The notes: generated from the letters alone by a model not told the origin. 64,000 bases of DNA from Streptomyces pyxinicus (GCF_024753135.1 NZ_JANUGP010000030.1:1-64000), one strand, 5' to 3'. Positions 7,520 to 16,347 are shown, counted from the first letter of the stretch. Made by a program: numbers and translations.

Positions 7520-8116
7520 ATGGCACCGCGCATCCTGTTGGCCCGGCACGGACAGACCGAGTGGTCGCTGTCCGGCAAGCACACGGGCCGCACAGATGTG
7601 CCGCTGCTGGAGGAGGGGCGGCGCGGCGCGAAGCTGCTGGGCGAGCGGCTGCACCGGGCCCCACTGGACGGCCTGCCGGCGGCGGAGGTGCGCACCAGCC
7701 CGCTGTCCCGCGCGCGTGAGACGTGCGAGCTGGCCGGCTTCGGCGACCGCGCCGAGCACTGGGACGCGCTGCTGGAGTGGGACTACGGGTCCTACGAGGG
7801 CATGACCCCGGCCGAGATCCAGGCGGTGCGGCCCGGCTGGCTGATCTGGCGCGACGGCGTCCCCGACGGCGAAAGCCTCGCGCAGGTCACGGCACGCGCC
7901 GACGAGGTCGTGGCATGGGCCCGCGCGGCCGACCGGGACGTCCTGGTCTTCGCCCACGGCCACATCCTGCGCTCCATCGGCGCCCGCTGGCTCGGCCTCC
8001 CCCTCGACTTCGCCGCCCGCATCCGCCTGAACCCCACGTCCCTCTCCGTCCTCGGCTGGGCCTACGGCGAACCGGCCCTGGAGAACTGGAACGACGTGGG
8101 GCACCTGGCGGCCTGA
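7520..8116 (+). CDS. histidine phosphatase family protein
   Basis: A 198-residue protein of the phosphoglycerate-mutase-like superfamily. The catalytic motif is LLARHGQTEWS (His10), with TSPLSRARETCE (the second Arg), WDYGSYEGMTPAEI and the late VFAHGHILR (second catalytic His). The layout fits small bacterial acid phosphatases of the PhoE/CobC type rather than a glycolytic mutase; the substrate is not predictable. A GGAGAGG ribosome site lies 9 nt before the ATG. It is divergent from the PAP2 gene across a 193-bp gap in which I see no recognisable regulatory site. Confidence 0.88.
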   Translation: MAPRILLARHGQTEWSLSGKHTGRTDVPLLEEGRRGAKLLGERLHRAPLDGLPAAEVRTSPLSRARETCELAGFGDRAEHWDALLEWDYGSYEGMTPAEIQAVRPGWLIWRDGVPDGESLAQVTARADEVVAWARAADRDVLVFAHGHILRSIGARWLGLPLDFAARIRLNPTSLSVLGWAYGEPALENWNDVGHLAA

Positions 8117-8166
8117 CGCGTCCTGGCCTGATGCGTCCTGGGCCGGCGCGTCCGCCCTTCGGGGGC

Positions 8167-9726
8167 CTACGCCGGCGTGGTCCGCGGCAGCGAGGCGTGC
8201 CGGTCCAGGAAGGCCGCCACCCCCGATGCCCGCCGGTGCGGCAGCAGTACGCGCGCGGTGGCCGCCAGCATCGTCTGGATGCGGGACGACTGGACCTGGT
8301 CGAGCAGGGTCAGCACGCGCAGGCCGGCCTCGGCCGCCTCGTCGGGGCGGCCCTCGCGCGCGAGGTCGTCGGCCAGCTCGGCCGTGTAGAGAGCGATGTT
8401 GCGGGTGAAGTGCGGGTCCTGGAGCCGGGCCGCGCGCCGCGCGTGCCGGGACGCCCGCCGCCAGTCGCCCAACGTGGACCAGCACTGCGCCTCCAGGCCC
8501 GCCAGCTCGGCCTCGCCGTAGAAGCTCATCCACTCGGGGTCGGCGTCCGAGTGGCCGCGGGCGAAGAGGGCCTGCGCCCGCACCAGTGCCTGTTCGCACC
8601 CCGTGCGGTCGGCGAGCCCCGCCCAGCCGCCCGCCTCCCGCAGCGCGAGCAGGGACATCAGCCGCGCGGAGCCGAGCGGACGCGCGGCCCGCTGGGCGGC
8701 CTGCGCGGCCCGGACCGCCTCCCGGGGGCGGCCGGCGTCCCGGGCCAGGAACGCGGTGTTGCAGAAGGCGTGCGCCTCAAGGCCCGGGTCCCCGGTCATC
8801 CGGGCCGTGGCCAGCGCCTCCGCGTAGTGCGAGCGGGCGTCGTCGAAGCGCCCGGAGTCGTGGGCGAGCCAGCCCACCGAGATGGCCAGTTCACCGGCGC
8901 CCGCGTGCAGCCGGTCGACGGTGGTCTGCCGGGTCGCGCCGGCGTCCAGCAGCGCGTAGGCGGCGCGCAGCGGAGCCGCCGCGCGCTGGTACAGGCCGTC
9001 CGCGCCGTGCCGGTCGTCGAGCAGCCGGATACGGCGGACGGCGTCCTCCAGGGCGACCGCCTCGGCGCCGCCGGGCCGGCGCGGGGCCCGTACGGCGGCC
9101 GCTGCGCCGGTGGCGAGCCCGAGCGGGCCCAGGGCGGCGGCTGCCACGGTGGCGCCCCCGGTCATGAATGCGCGACGCAGCACGTCGCTCTCCTCGTGGT
9201 TCAGGTGGTCACTCGCGTACGCCTCACGTGGGCCGTACGGTTCGATCGGGGCGGACGGTTCGGGTGGGTCGGTCAGTTCGTGCGGGTCGCTCAGTTCTCG
9301 CGGGTCGTACGGCCCCTCCGTGTCATACGGCCTCCCCGTGTCATGCGGCCCCTCCGTGTCATACGGCTCGGCCGTCTCCTCCGTCTCAAACGCGCTGCCA
9401 CTCTCGTCGGTGACCTCGGCCGCCGGCCGTGCCGCCCGGCCGCGGACCGAGGAGCGCGGTGCGAAGCCGAGGTCGCTGAGGGTGCGGCCGGGGAACATGT
9501 GCAGGAACACCCGCTCGTACGCGTAGTTAGGGCAGCGGATCTCCCCCGCCTCGACTCGGCCGACGTAGCGCGCGTCACAGCTCACCCGCTCACCGATCTC
9601 GCGCGCGGCACGCCGTACGAGCGCCGCGAACTCCGCCGGTGACCGCCTGCCGCGCAGGTGCCGGAAGGCGAGGTTGGGCCGGGACGGCCGGTCGGGCTGT
9701 GACGAGGCAGCGTATGACGACGCCAT
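8167..9726 (-). CDS. HTH/TPR regulator, NsdA-like family
   Basis: A 519-residue protein. Residues about 25-90 form an atypical XRE-like helix-turn-helix region (SPAEFAALVRRAAREIGERV, ARYVGRVEAGEIRCPNYAYE). Residues about 100-175 are a disordered acidic/proline segment built of YDTEGP-like repeats. The conserved RRAFMTGGATVAAAA element follows, then about 270 residues of TPR-type helices (ARSHYAEALATARMTGDPGL and later pairs). This layout is that of Streptomyces NsdA-type developmental/antibiotic regulators and of whiJ-like paralogues; which paralogue it is cannot be told. ATG at 9726 is the natural start, although an open frame continues upstream. It is divergent from the small 137-aa gene, a pairing common for this class. 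Confidence 0.75.
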   Translation of the reverse strand: MASSYAASSQPDRPSRPNLAFRHLRGRRSPAEFAALVRRAAREIGERVSCDARYVGRVEAGEIRCPNYAYERVFLHMFPGRTLSDLGFAPRSSVRGRAARPAAEVTDESGSAFETEETAEPYDTEGPHDTGRPYDTEGPYDPRELSDPHELTDPPEPSAPIEPYGPREAYASDHLNHEESDVLRRAFMTGGATVAAAALGPLGLATGAAAAVRAPRRPGGAEAVALEDAVRRIRLLDDRHGADGLYQRAAAPLRAAYALLDAGATRQTTVDRLHAGAGELAISVGWLAHDSGRFDDARSHYAEALATARMTGDPGLEAHAFCNTAFLARDAGRPREAVRAAQAAQRAARPLGSARLMSLLALREAGGWAGLADRTGCEQALVRAQALFARGHSDADPEWMSFYGEAELAGLEAQCWSTLGDWRRASRHARRAARLQDPHFTRNIALYTAELADDLAREGRPDEAAEAGLRVLTLLDQVQSSRIQTMLAATARVLLPHRRASGVAAFLDRHASLPRTTPA

Positions 9727-9998
9727 GGCCGGTCCTCTCGTGCGAACCGTCGAACCGTCGATCCGTGCCGGTGCCGGGGCGATTCGGGACGAGTTGTCCG
9801 AGTGACGCCCTGGTTCCGGCGGGCATGAACGTACCGGCTGTGCGGGACCCGCCACGCGGTGTTTGGCTACAAACCGGATATCTCATCCACGATCTGCCAT
9901 GAAGTGCCATCCTTTGCGGCGCACTTGTGCCGTAGCCGTTGACACGCTCGCGCGTTGGACTCCATGGACCGCAACAGGGCTGTGTGGTGGAGGCCGGC

Positions 9999-10412
9999 AT
10001 GGCGAGCAGCGCGAGCAACGAACCGTGTACGTCACCGCTTTCGGTGCCGTCCGCTCCGGCGGGTGACCCCGAGTGCGATCTGGTGACGGTACCGGCCCGG
10101 CAGGGCCTGGAGGCGGTCGACATCCTGCGCCGGGCAGCCGCGGCCGCGGTGGGACCCGTGCTGCACGACGACGGCGACGGCACCCTCGGCTTCGTGGTGC
10201 CGGCCGGCACCGCCGCCTGCTGGGACGTGCCGGGCAGCACCTGCACCGGGACCGACGGCCGGGGACTGCGCCTGAACCCGGAGCCGCCGGTGGCCGGCTC
10301 CGACTGGCTGCTGCCGCCGGGCGAGGCCGACCTCGCCACCGACCCGGTGGTGCTGCGCCGGGCCCTCGGGGAGGCGGCCCGGCTGATCGAGGCGGCCGAC
10401 AGCTGCCGGTGA
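9999..10412 (+). CDS. small conserved partner protein of the divergent HTH regulator
   Basis: A 137-residue acidic protein beginning MASSASNEPC. The body contains TVPARQGLEAVDILRRAAAA, DGTLGFVVPAGTAACWDVPGS and SDWLLPPGE, ending EAARLIEAADSCR. It has no DNA-binding motif or membrane segment. Genes like it often sit divergently beside NsdA/whiJ-class regulators in Streptomyces, where they may bind or antagonise the regulator; that role is inferred from position. The ATG is preceded by GTGGTGGAGG at a proper distance, which decides this start over an upstream in-frame one. The 270-bp divergent gap should hold both promoters; I cannot assign boxes. Confidence 0.75.
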   Translation: MASSASNEPCTSPLSVPSAPAGDPECDLVTVPARQGLEAVDILRRAAAAAVGPVLHDDGDGTLGFVVPAGTAACWDVPGSTCTGTDGRGLRLNPEPPVAGSDWLLPPGEADLATDPVVLRRALGEAARLIEAADSCR

Positions 10413-10446
10413 AGCGCCCGCTCCGGTCACCTGCCAGACTGGACGG

Positions 10447-11316
10447 ATGGGCAGGTCCAGGAACACGCGGCGCGGGCCGGGCGCCGTCGAGGCGGTCGTG
10501 GAGGCGGTCGACGGCGGGCTCGCCCAGCTCGTCCCGGACCCTGACCGGGCCCGCGCCTGGACGCTGCTGATCGACGGGGCACCGCAGTCCCACGTCGACC
10601 TGGACGACCCGGCGTACCTCTCCTTCGAGTACCAGCGCCGCCTCGGCCATGTCATCGACCTGGTCGCCCCGCCCGGCAAGCCCGTGCACGTCGTGCACCT
10701 CGGCGGCGGCGCCCTCAGCCTCGCCCGGTACGTCGCGGCGACCCGGCCCCGGTCGACCCAGCAGGTCGTGGAGCGGGACACCGGTCTCGTCCAACTGGTC
10801 CGGCGGGAGTTGCCGTTGGACCCGAACGCGCGGATCCGGGTGCGGTCGGCGGACGCCCGCGCGGGGCTGGCCAAGGTGCCGGACGGCTGGGCCGACCTGG
10901 TCATATCCGACGTCTTCAGCGGCGCCCGCACCCCGGCCCACCTCACCTCCACGGAGTTCCTCGACGAGGTCCGCCGGGCCCTGAAACCCACCGGGACGCA
11001 CGCCGCCAACCTCGCCGACGGCCCGCCGCTCGCCCACCTGCGCGGCCAGATAGCCACCGCCGCCGCCCGGTTCGCCGAACTCGCGCTGATCGCCGACCCG
11101 GCCGTACTGCGCGGCAAACGCTTCGGCAACGCCGTCCTGGTCGCCGCCGACCAGCCGCTGCCGCTGGCCGAACTCACCCGCCGCGCCGCCTCCGACCCGC
11201 ATCCCGCCCGGGTCGAACACGGCCGCCCGCTCATCGACTTCACCGGTGGCGCGGCCCCCGTCACGGACGCGGCGGCGGTCGCCTCCCCGGCCCCGCCGCC
11301 CTCGGTGTTCCGCTGA
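10447..11316 (+). CDS. spermidine-synthase-like SAM-fold protein
   Basis: A 289-residue protein of the polyamine-synthase superfamily. After a basic head it shows the beta-strand pairs of a Rossmann methyltransferase fold: HVVHLGGGALSLARYVAATR (glycine-rich SAM-site motif), QQVVERDTGLVQLVRRELPL (acidic residue after strand 2), IRVRSADARAGL and DLVISDVFSGARTPAHLTS. Actinobacterial members are usually annotated 'fused MFS/spermidine synthase' even though, as here, no membrane part exists. The YxxGxQ-type spermidine substrate pocket is not obvious, so the true substrate is uncertain. It starts 34 bp after the preceding gene and may be cotranscribed with it. Confidence 0.8.
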   Translation: MGRSRNTRRGPGAVEAVVEAVDGGLAQLVPDPDRARAWTLLIDGAPQSHVDLDDPAYLSFEYQRRLGHVIDLVAPPGKPVHVVHLGGGALSLARYVAATRPRSTQQVVERDTGLVQLVRRELPLDPNARIRVRSADARAGLAKVPDGWADLVISDVFSGARTPAHLTSTEFLDEVRRALKPTGTHAANLADGPPLAHLRGQIATAAARFAELALIADPAVLRGKRFGNAVLVAADQPLPLAELTRRAASDPHPARVEHGRPLIDFTGGAAPVTDAAAVASPAPPPSVFR

Positions 11317-11347
11317 ACGGCCGGCAGGCGCCGGTCGACAGCGCCGG

Positions 11348-11875
11348 TCAGTAGGTGCCGATCTCCACGTGTGGCGGCCCGTCGTGCCAGGTGCAGAACA
11401 CCGACACCCGGTCCGTGCCCCGCGCGAACTCCACCCGGATCCACGTCTCGGTCTTCCACACCTGCATCGACCAGCCGGTTCCCGGCGTCGCCGAGACCAG
11501 CGTCGCGTCGGCCGCGCCCAGCTCGAACACCGCCCGCCCGCCGTCGGTGTCGTACGCCTTGACGTGACCGGACGCAGAGGATGCGGAGGGCGCGGAGACG
11601 CTCGGGGACGGGCGGTTCGTGTCGGCCGGGGTGCGCGACGCGGACGGGGCCGGTGCGGGGGACCGGTCACGCGCCGGTGCCGAGGACGGCGGACTCGACG
11701 GCGCCTTCGCCTCCCGGGCCGGTGCGCCCGCCGCCGTGACCGGCAGGGCGCGCGGCGGGTCGTACGCGGTGCCCGCCAGCACCGAGTGCACACCCCACCA
11801 CGACAGCGTGACCGCCGCCGCCGTCGCCAGCAGCCACGCCAGTACGTGTACGAGTCCTCTGCGCATCGCGCCCAT
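11348..11875 (-). CDS. membrane-anchored protein with Ser/Pro-rich linker
   Basis: A 175-residue protein beginning MGAMRRGLVHVLAWLLATAA. A single N-terminal hydrophobic segment (about residues 8-28) is either an uncleaved anchor or a signal peptide. Residues about 45-100 are a low-complexity Ser/Pro/Ala linker, and a compact C-terminal domain of about 75 residues (VKAYDTDGGRAVFELGAADA, VWKTETWIRVEFARGTDRVS, CTWHDGPPHVEIGTY) looks beta-rich. It is probably exposed outside the membrane. I know no function for the family. It is convergent with the SAM-fold gene, with a 31-bp gap. Confidence 0.7.
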   Translation of the reverse strand: MGAMRRGLVHVLAWLLATAAAVTLSWWGVHSVLAGTAYDPPRALPVTAAGAPAREAKAPSSPPSSAPARDRSPAPAPSASRTPADTNRPSPSVSAPSASSASGHVKAYDTDGGRAVFELGAADATLVSATPGTGWSMQVWKTETWIRVEFARGTDRVSVFCTWHDGPPHVEIGTY

Positions 11876-12073
11876 ACTGCCCCACCGGCACCGCCTGCCG
11901 CACCGCTTGTCCACAGCGCTGTCCCCAGGGCACACACTCGGTCCGGAGTAGTCAGACAACCCCGCCCCGGGCGGCCTCGCCCGAGGCCAGGGAACGGCTG
12001 ACAGCCGAAACACCTCCTGCGGAAGCGCATTGAGGACGGTTCGGGACGAGGGCACATCCCTTGGGGTGTCGGC

Positions 12074-12106
12074 AGGCCCCGGCCTGAGCATGCTCGGCCG
12101 GGGCCT
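12074..12106 (-). terminator. strong hairpin terminator
   Basis: AGGCCCCGGCC (12074-12084) pairs perfectly with GGCCGGGGCCT (12096-12106) around the palindromic loop GAGCATGCTC. It lies 19 nt past the stop of the minus-strand immunity-like gene, so it probably ends the toxin/immunity transcript. Confidence 0.75.
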
Positions 12107-12124
12107 GTTCAGGCACCAGTGGGT

Positions 12125-12721
12125 TCAGGACTGAGGCGCTGCCTCGTGCAGTCGGTCGTGCGCGGCTCTCATCAGGCCCCGTGACCACTCGGCACGCGTG
12201 ACGCCCTCGGGCGGCCCCATCGACTCGGCATGGCCGGCACCCAGCGCACGGGCGATCGCCTCGACGGCGAGGCGCCGCACGAGATCGTCGTCGTACTCAC
12301 CGCGGCCCTCCTGGGCGAGCTTCAAGAGGGCGCGCAGCAGTCCAGCGTCGAACGCGTCGTGCAGAATCTCCCCCGCGCCCGAGACCGCGGCTATGAAAGC
12401 GTCGTCATTGAGGTCCCAATCGGGAGAACCCAGCAACTCGATGATCTGCTTCCGGTACTTCGCTCCCACTCGCCAGTGCCCGGTGAGTACCTGTACGGCG
12501 AGCGCTGAGACCTCCGGGTCCTCAGGATGGATCAGATAACCGGCTACCAGCGACTCGTATGCCGGACCACCCGCGCGGGCCACGGCGTACAACAGCCGGT
12601 AGAGGTCACGGCCGGCCCGCCCCTCTGAGAGGGTCTGGGCGATCTCCCTCACCTCTCGCTGCGGGATGGTGCCGTCCTTCGCCCGCGCCGTCAGTTGCCG
12701 TACGTATTCGTCATGCGTCAC
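12125..12721 (-). CDS. helical-repeat protein, probable immunity protein
   Basis: A 198-residue, all-helical, acidic protein (VTHDEYVRQLTARAKDG, REIAQTLSEGRAGRDLYRLL, EVSALAVQVLTGHWRVG, LLRALLKLAQEGRGEYDDD). The repeated helix pairs look HEAT-like. It starts with GTG at 12721: GGAG lies 7 nt before it, whereas the in-frame GTG at 12727 is too close to that site. It begins 14 nt after the stop of the truncated toxin-type gene. A small cytoplasmic helical protein placed directly behind a polymorphic-toxin C-terminus is the usual position of the cognate immunity protein. The family is not one I can name. Confidence 0.7.
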   Translation of the reverse strand: MTHDEYVRQLTARAKDGTIPQREVREIAQTLSEGRAGRDLYRLLYAVARAGGPAYESLVAGYLIHPEDPEVSALAVQVLTGHWRVGAKYRKQIIELLGSPDWDLNDDAFIAAVSGAGEILHDAFDAGLLRALLKLAQEGRGEYDDDLVRRLAVEAIARALGAGHAESMGPPEGVTRAEWSRGLMRAAHDRLHEAAPQS

Positions 12722-12734
12722 TGTCACGCTCCAA

Positions 12735-13757
12735 TCACCCCCTAGGGACGAACTGCTCGGAGAAGTCCAACATCCTGCTGGCCCGACCCAGGTCCGCGAC
12801 GAGAAGGTCCCGTTCGGCACCACTCGTCTTGGGATGGGCCATTTTCCTGTTGATGTTGCCGATCGTCTTGGTGCCGGTGACCTTCAGCGGGAGCTCGGCC
12901 GCGGCGTCGCCGTCGCCGGGGCCCTCGGCCTGCGCTGCGCCTGCGGCAGCGGTCCGGACGAGTTGTGTGGCGACGCAGGCAGAGGCAGAGCCGTTGGCCG
13001 GTGTGTCGCCTGCCGGGTCCCACATCCGCCCCGCCGGGCTTTCGAACACCGGGCTGCCGTCACCGTCGCGCGCGACGAAACCGCCGTCCGCTGTCGGGAC
13101 GATGTCCAGACCGCCCCCGGAGACGGTCATCCTGATCTTGGCGAGCGCCGGATTCCAGGCCGCCTCCGCGGTCTTGACCACGAGCACGGACGTGTAGCCG
13201 GAACTCTGCGCGGTCACTCTCAGATCGACGTCCGGGAGGATCCTGCCGTACGTGGCAGTGTCGCCGTCGAGCCGGGGCTCGGGGAGCGCGGTCGGCCAGC
13301 CGAGCCGCAACTCCTGCCCCTCGTCCGTCAATGTCACCAATGCGGCCTCGGTACCACCCCCGGAGAAGGCGATGTCGGCCGTCGTGTTCTTCGCACGCAC
13401 AGAGCCATCGGCTTTGCGCACGAGGATGGTGTCGATGGGCGCCCAGCTTCCGTCGTCCTTCCGGGCGCGGACGGGGGCAGCACTCATCTCCCGGGTGAAG
13501 GTACCGTCCGGGTTCGCGAAGACCTGGGAGGACTCGTCGATCGCCGACTCCACTGCTACGCGCTCACCTGACTCCGCCGCGAGAGCGCTCGCCTTCGACT
13601 CCGGTGTGCCTGCCGCTGTCGCGGGCGCACGCTCGCTTGCCTGTGCGATGGCCGTCCCAGCCCCCGCTACGGGTACTGCGGTCCCCAAGAGGGCAAGGGC
13701 TATCGCCCCGACCCACACCCCGTGACGCCGACCGCGCCACCCATGCCGCGTAAACAC
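12735..13757 (-). pseudogene. collapsed secreted Rhs-type polymorphic toxin gene
   Basis: A 340-codon open frame. The first 290 residues match the N-terminal part of very large secreted Rhs/DNRLRE-type Streptomyces proteins: a twin-Arg-containing signal region (residues 1-40, ending near GAGTAIAQA), then SQVFANPDGTFTREMSAAPV, AFSGGGTEAALVTL, YGRILPDVDLRVTAQSSGYT and PVFESPAGRMWDPAGD. In the full-length family the chain continues for well over 1000 residues. Here, after AELPLKVTG (about 12873), only 45 residues follow (IGNINRKMAHPKTSGAERDL, LGRASRMLDFSEQFVPRG), which look like the far C-terminus of a toxin domain. I infer an in-frame internal deletion. The product could still be secreted but should be inactive. 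GTG at 13757 is preceded by GGGCGGGGTGT. Confidence 0.6.
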
Positions 13758-14132
13758 ACCCCGCCCTGCCCTTATGTGTTTCTTACCAAGATCATGTGTT
13801 GCGCTTAACCGAGGGTTCGGGCTTGCTTGCGTGTGTGGGGGCGCGGGCAAGCCGCGACGCGCATGGACGCCTGTGGGGGAAGTGGACGGAGGAAGCGTCT
13901 GGTGAGTGGTGCACGGGTGTGCAGCGGCCTCGCAGACAGGAGGAAGCGGGGTTCCACCGCTTGATCCACGGTCCGGCGCATGACTCGTGTGCTCAGCGGT
14001 GCATCCGGTAAGACCGATCGCCCAGGCGCTCGGCAGACGCCTTTCCACCTGATGGGCCCGGCCGTATCCGGCCGGGCCGGAGTTGTCCACAGGCCCCGGC
14101 CGGGTCCGTCCGCATGGCGTACGGTGCGGCGC
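13758..14132. other. divergent intergenic region, no gene seen
   Basis: A 375-bp gap between the collapsed toxin gene and the two-component operon, less GC-rich than its surroundings around 13770-13810. It must hold the promoters of both flanking units. I see no inverted repeat strong enough to name, and no small open frame with a ribosome site. Confidence 0.5.
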
Positions 14133-14837
14133 ATGGCAAGTGTGCTCGTGGTCGAGGACGACCAGTTCGTCCGCTCGGCGCTCATCCGGCATCTGACCGA
14201 CGCCTCGCACATCGTGCGCAGCGTCGGCACGGCACTGGAGGCGCTGCGCGAGGTCGCCCATTTCCGCTTCGACGTGGTCATCCTGGACCTCGGACTGCCC
14301 GACCTGGACGGCTCCGAGGCCCTGAAGATGCTGCGCGGCATCACCGACGTGCCCGTCATCATCGCCACCGCCCGGGACGACGAGACGGAGGTCGTCCGGC
14401 TGCTGAACGCGGGCGCGGACGACTACCTCACCAAGCCGTTCTCCGTCGAGCACCTCTCCGCCCGTATCGCCGCCGTGCTGCGCCGCTCCCGCGCCGGGGC
14501 GGCCGAGGCACCGCCCCCCTCCGTGCTGCGGGTCGGCGGCCTGACCGTCGACCCGCGGCGCCGCCAGGCCGAGCTGGACGGCACCCGACTCGACCTCACC
14601 CGCCGCGAGTTCGACCTCCTCGCCTTCCTCGCCGGCCGCCCCGGCGTCGTCGTCCCGCGCCGGGAACTCCTCGCCGAGGTCTGGCAGCAGTCCTACGGCG
14701 ACGACCAGACCATCGACGTCCATCTGTCCTGGCTGCGCCGGAAACTGGGGGAGACGGCGGCCCGGCCCCGCTATCTGCACACCCTGCGGGGCGTCGGCGT
14801 GAAGCTGGAGCCACCGGTGGACGGAGGCCCGCGATGA
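14133..14837 (+). CDS. OmpR-family response regulator
   Basis: A 234-residue protein. The receiver domain (1-115) has the acidic pair in VLVVEDD, the phospho-acceptor Asp52 (VVILDLGLPDLDG) and the conserved Lys101 (DDYLTKPFS). The winged-helix trans_reg_C output domain (135-230) shows LTRREFDLLAFLAGRPG, VVVPRRELLAEVW and IDVHLSWLRRKLGE. It overlaps the kinase gene by ATGA, so the two are translationally coupled. Its DNA targets should be direct repeats spaced 11 bp; such repeats lie just beyond the kinase gene in front of the chitinase. Confidence 0.93.
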   Translation: MASVLVVEDDQFVRSALIRHLTDASHIVRSVGTALEALREVAHFRFDVVILDLGLPDLDGSEALKMLRGITDVPVIIATARDDETEVVRLLNAGADDYLTKPFSVEHLSARIAAVLRRSRAGAAEAPPPSVLRVGGLTVDPRRRQAELDGTRLDLTRREFDLLAFLAGRPGVVVPRRELLAEVWQQSYGDDQTIDVHLSWLRRKLGETAARPRYLHTLRGVGVKLEPPVDGGPR

Positions 14838-16237
14838 GGTGGGCCCTGGTCAAGGTCTGCCTGGCCGTCACCACCATGGTCGTGGTCGCCTTCGCGGTGC
14901 CGCTCGGCCTGGTCGTCAAGGAGATGGCCCGCGACCGCGCCTTCGCCAACGCCGAGCGGGAGGCCGCGGCGGTCGCGCCCGCGCTGTCCATCACCACCGA
15001 CCGGGACAAGCTGGAGCGGGTGGTGGCCTCCGCCGGCGCCGACTCCGGCATGGCCGTGCACCTGCCTGGCGACGGCGGCCGGGCCGCCCTCGACCTCGGC
15101 CGGCAGCGCGCCGCCGACCGCGACATCCGGGCCGTGCGCGCCATGGGCCGCGCCTCCACCACCACCGTCACCGGCGGCTCCACCCTCCTCCAGCCGGTGG
15201 CACTCGGCACCGGCTCCATCGCGGTCGTCGAGGTCTACGTCCCCGAGGCCGAGGTCACCCACGGCGTCGGCACCGCCTGGGCGGTCCTCGCGGCCGTCGG
15301 TCTCGCGCTGATCGTCGGCTCCGTCGCCGTCGCCGACCGGCTCGGCGTGCGCATGGTGCGCCCGGCCCAGCGCCTGGTGAAGGGCGCGCACGAACTGGGC
15401 GAGGGCAGACTGGGCTCCCGTGTCCCGGAGGACGGCCCCACCGAACTGCGGCTGGCCGCCGTCGCGTTCAACTCGATGGCCGACCAGGTGGTCCAGCTCC
15501 TCGCCAACGAACGCGAACTGGCCGCCGACCTCTCGCACCGGCTGCGCACCCCGCTCACCGTCCTGCGGCTCAACACCGCGTCCCTGGGCGCCGATCCGGC
15601 GGCCGAGCAGACCCGGGCGGCCGTCGCCCAGCTGGAGCGCGAGGTCGACACCATCATCCGCACCGCCCGCGAGGCCAAGCCGCAGACGGCGGCGCCCGGA
15701 CCCGGCGTCGGCTGTGACGCGGCCGAAGTGGTCCGCCGTCGCATGGAGTTCTGGTCCGCGCTCGCCGAGGACGAGGGCCGCACCTGGCGGCTGGCCGGCG
15801 TCGACCACCCGGTGCGGGTCCCCGTGGCCCGCACCGACCTGGCCGCCGCGCTCGACGCCCTGCTCGGCAACGTCTTCCGGCACACCTCCGAGGGCACCGC
15901 CTTCGCGGTCGACGTGCACAACGCCGAGGACGCGGTGATCGTGCTGGTCTCCGACGCGGGCCCCGGCATACCCGACCCGGACGCGGCGATGGCCCGAGGC
16001 CAGGGCTCCGGGCACGACGGCTCGACCGGGCTCGGCCTCGACATCGTGCGCCGCCTCGCCGAGTCCACCGGCGGTGACGTCCGGATCGGCTCCTCCGTCC
16101 TCGGCGGCACCGAGGTGCGCCTCTGGCTCCAGCTCGACAGCCGGCGACCGGTCGGCCGGGGCCACCGGGGGGCCGTGCGAAGACGGCGAACGGGCAAAGC
16201 GGGCGCGACCTTTAACCGGCTCCGATCGCTTCCTTAA
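14834..16237 (+). CDS. sensor histidine kinase
   Basis: A 467-residue membrane kinase. Two transmembrane segments (about 6-28 and 147-167) bracket a 120-residue extracellular sensor with no recognisable ligand fold. Next come a HAMP segment (170-225), the HisKA box DLSHRLRTPLTVLRL (His235), and the HATPase domain with N box GNVFRHT, G1 SDAGPGIPD and G2 STGLGLDIVRRLAES. The last 30 residues are a basic tail. The gene starts inside the stop of its response regulator (ATGA). Its 3' end overlaps the inverted and direct repeats in front of the chitinase gene. Confidence 0.93.
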   Translation: MRWALVKVCLAVTTMVVVAFAVPLGLVVKEMARDRAFANAEREAAAVAPALSITTDRDKLERVVASAGADSGMAVHLPGDGGRAALDLGRQRAADRDIRAVRAMGRASTTTVTGGSTLLQPVALGTGSIAVVEVYVPEAEVTHGVGTAWAVLAAVGLALIVGSVAVADRLGVRMVRPAQRLVKGAHELGEGRLGSRVPEDGPTELRLAAVAFNSMADQVVQLLANERELAADLSHRLRTPLTVLRLNTASLGADPAAEQTRAAVAQLEREVDTIIRTAREAKPQTAAPGPGVGCDAAEVVRRRMEFWSALAEDEGRTWRLAGVDHPVRVPVARTDLAAALDALLGNVFRHTSEGTAFAVDVHNAEDAVIVLVSDAGPGIPDPDAAMARGQGSGHDGSTGLGLDIVRRLAESTGGDVRIGSSVLGGTEVRLWLQLDSRRPVGRGHRGAVRRRRTGKAGATFNRLRSLP

Positions 16238-16253
16238 GCGAACCCTAAGGTCG
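16206..16253 (+). promoter_or_regulatory. nested inverted repeats with 11-bp-phased direct repeats
   Basis: The outer arms CGACCTT (16206-16212) and AAGGTCG (16247-16253) enclose the inner hairpin TCGCTT-CCTT-AAGCGA (16226-16241). Overlaid on this are the heptamers CCTTAAG (16232) and CCCTAAG (16243), exactly 11 bp apart, and CTTTAAC at 16210, two periods upstream. Eleven-bp direct repeats are typical OmpR-family operators. The element spans the end of the kinase gene, about 100 bp before the chitinase start. It could also act as an attenuator; there is no U-run. Confidence 0.5.
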
Positions 16254-16347
16254 TCGGCAGCCGTCCCGATCAGCCCGTTTGCCCGTTTCCCGGCCGCTAG
16301 CGTGCTCCCGCACCTCACCCCCGTGAACAGCGAAGGCAGGCACGCGC

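Noticed and set aside
14114..14833. In-frame upstream extension of the histidine kinase
   Set aside because: It runs in a shifted frame through the response regulator gene; ATG 14834 with ATGA overlap and a membrane segment fits the true start.
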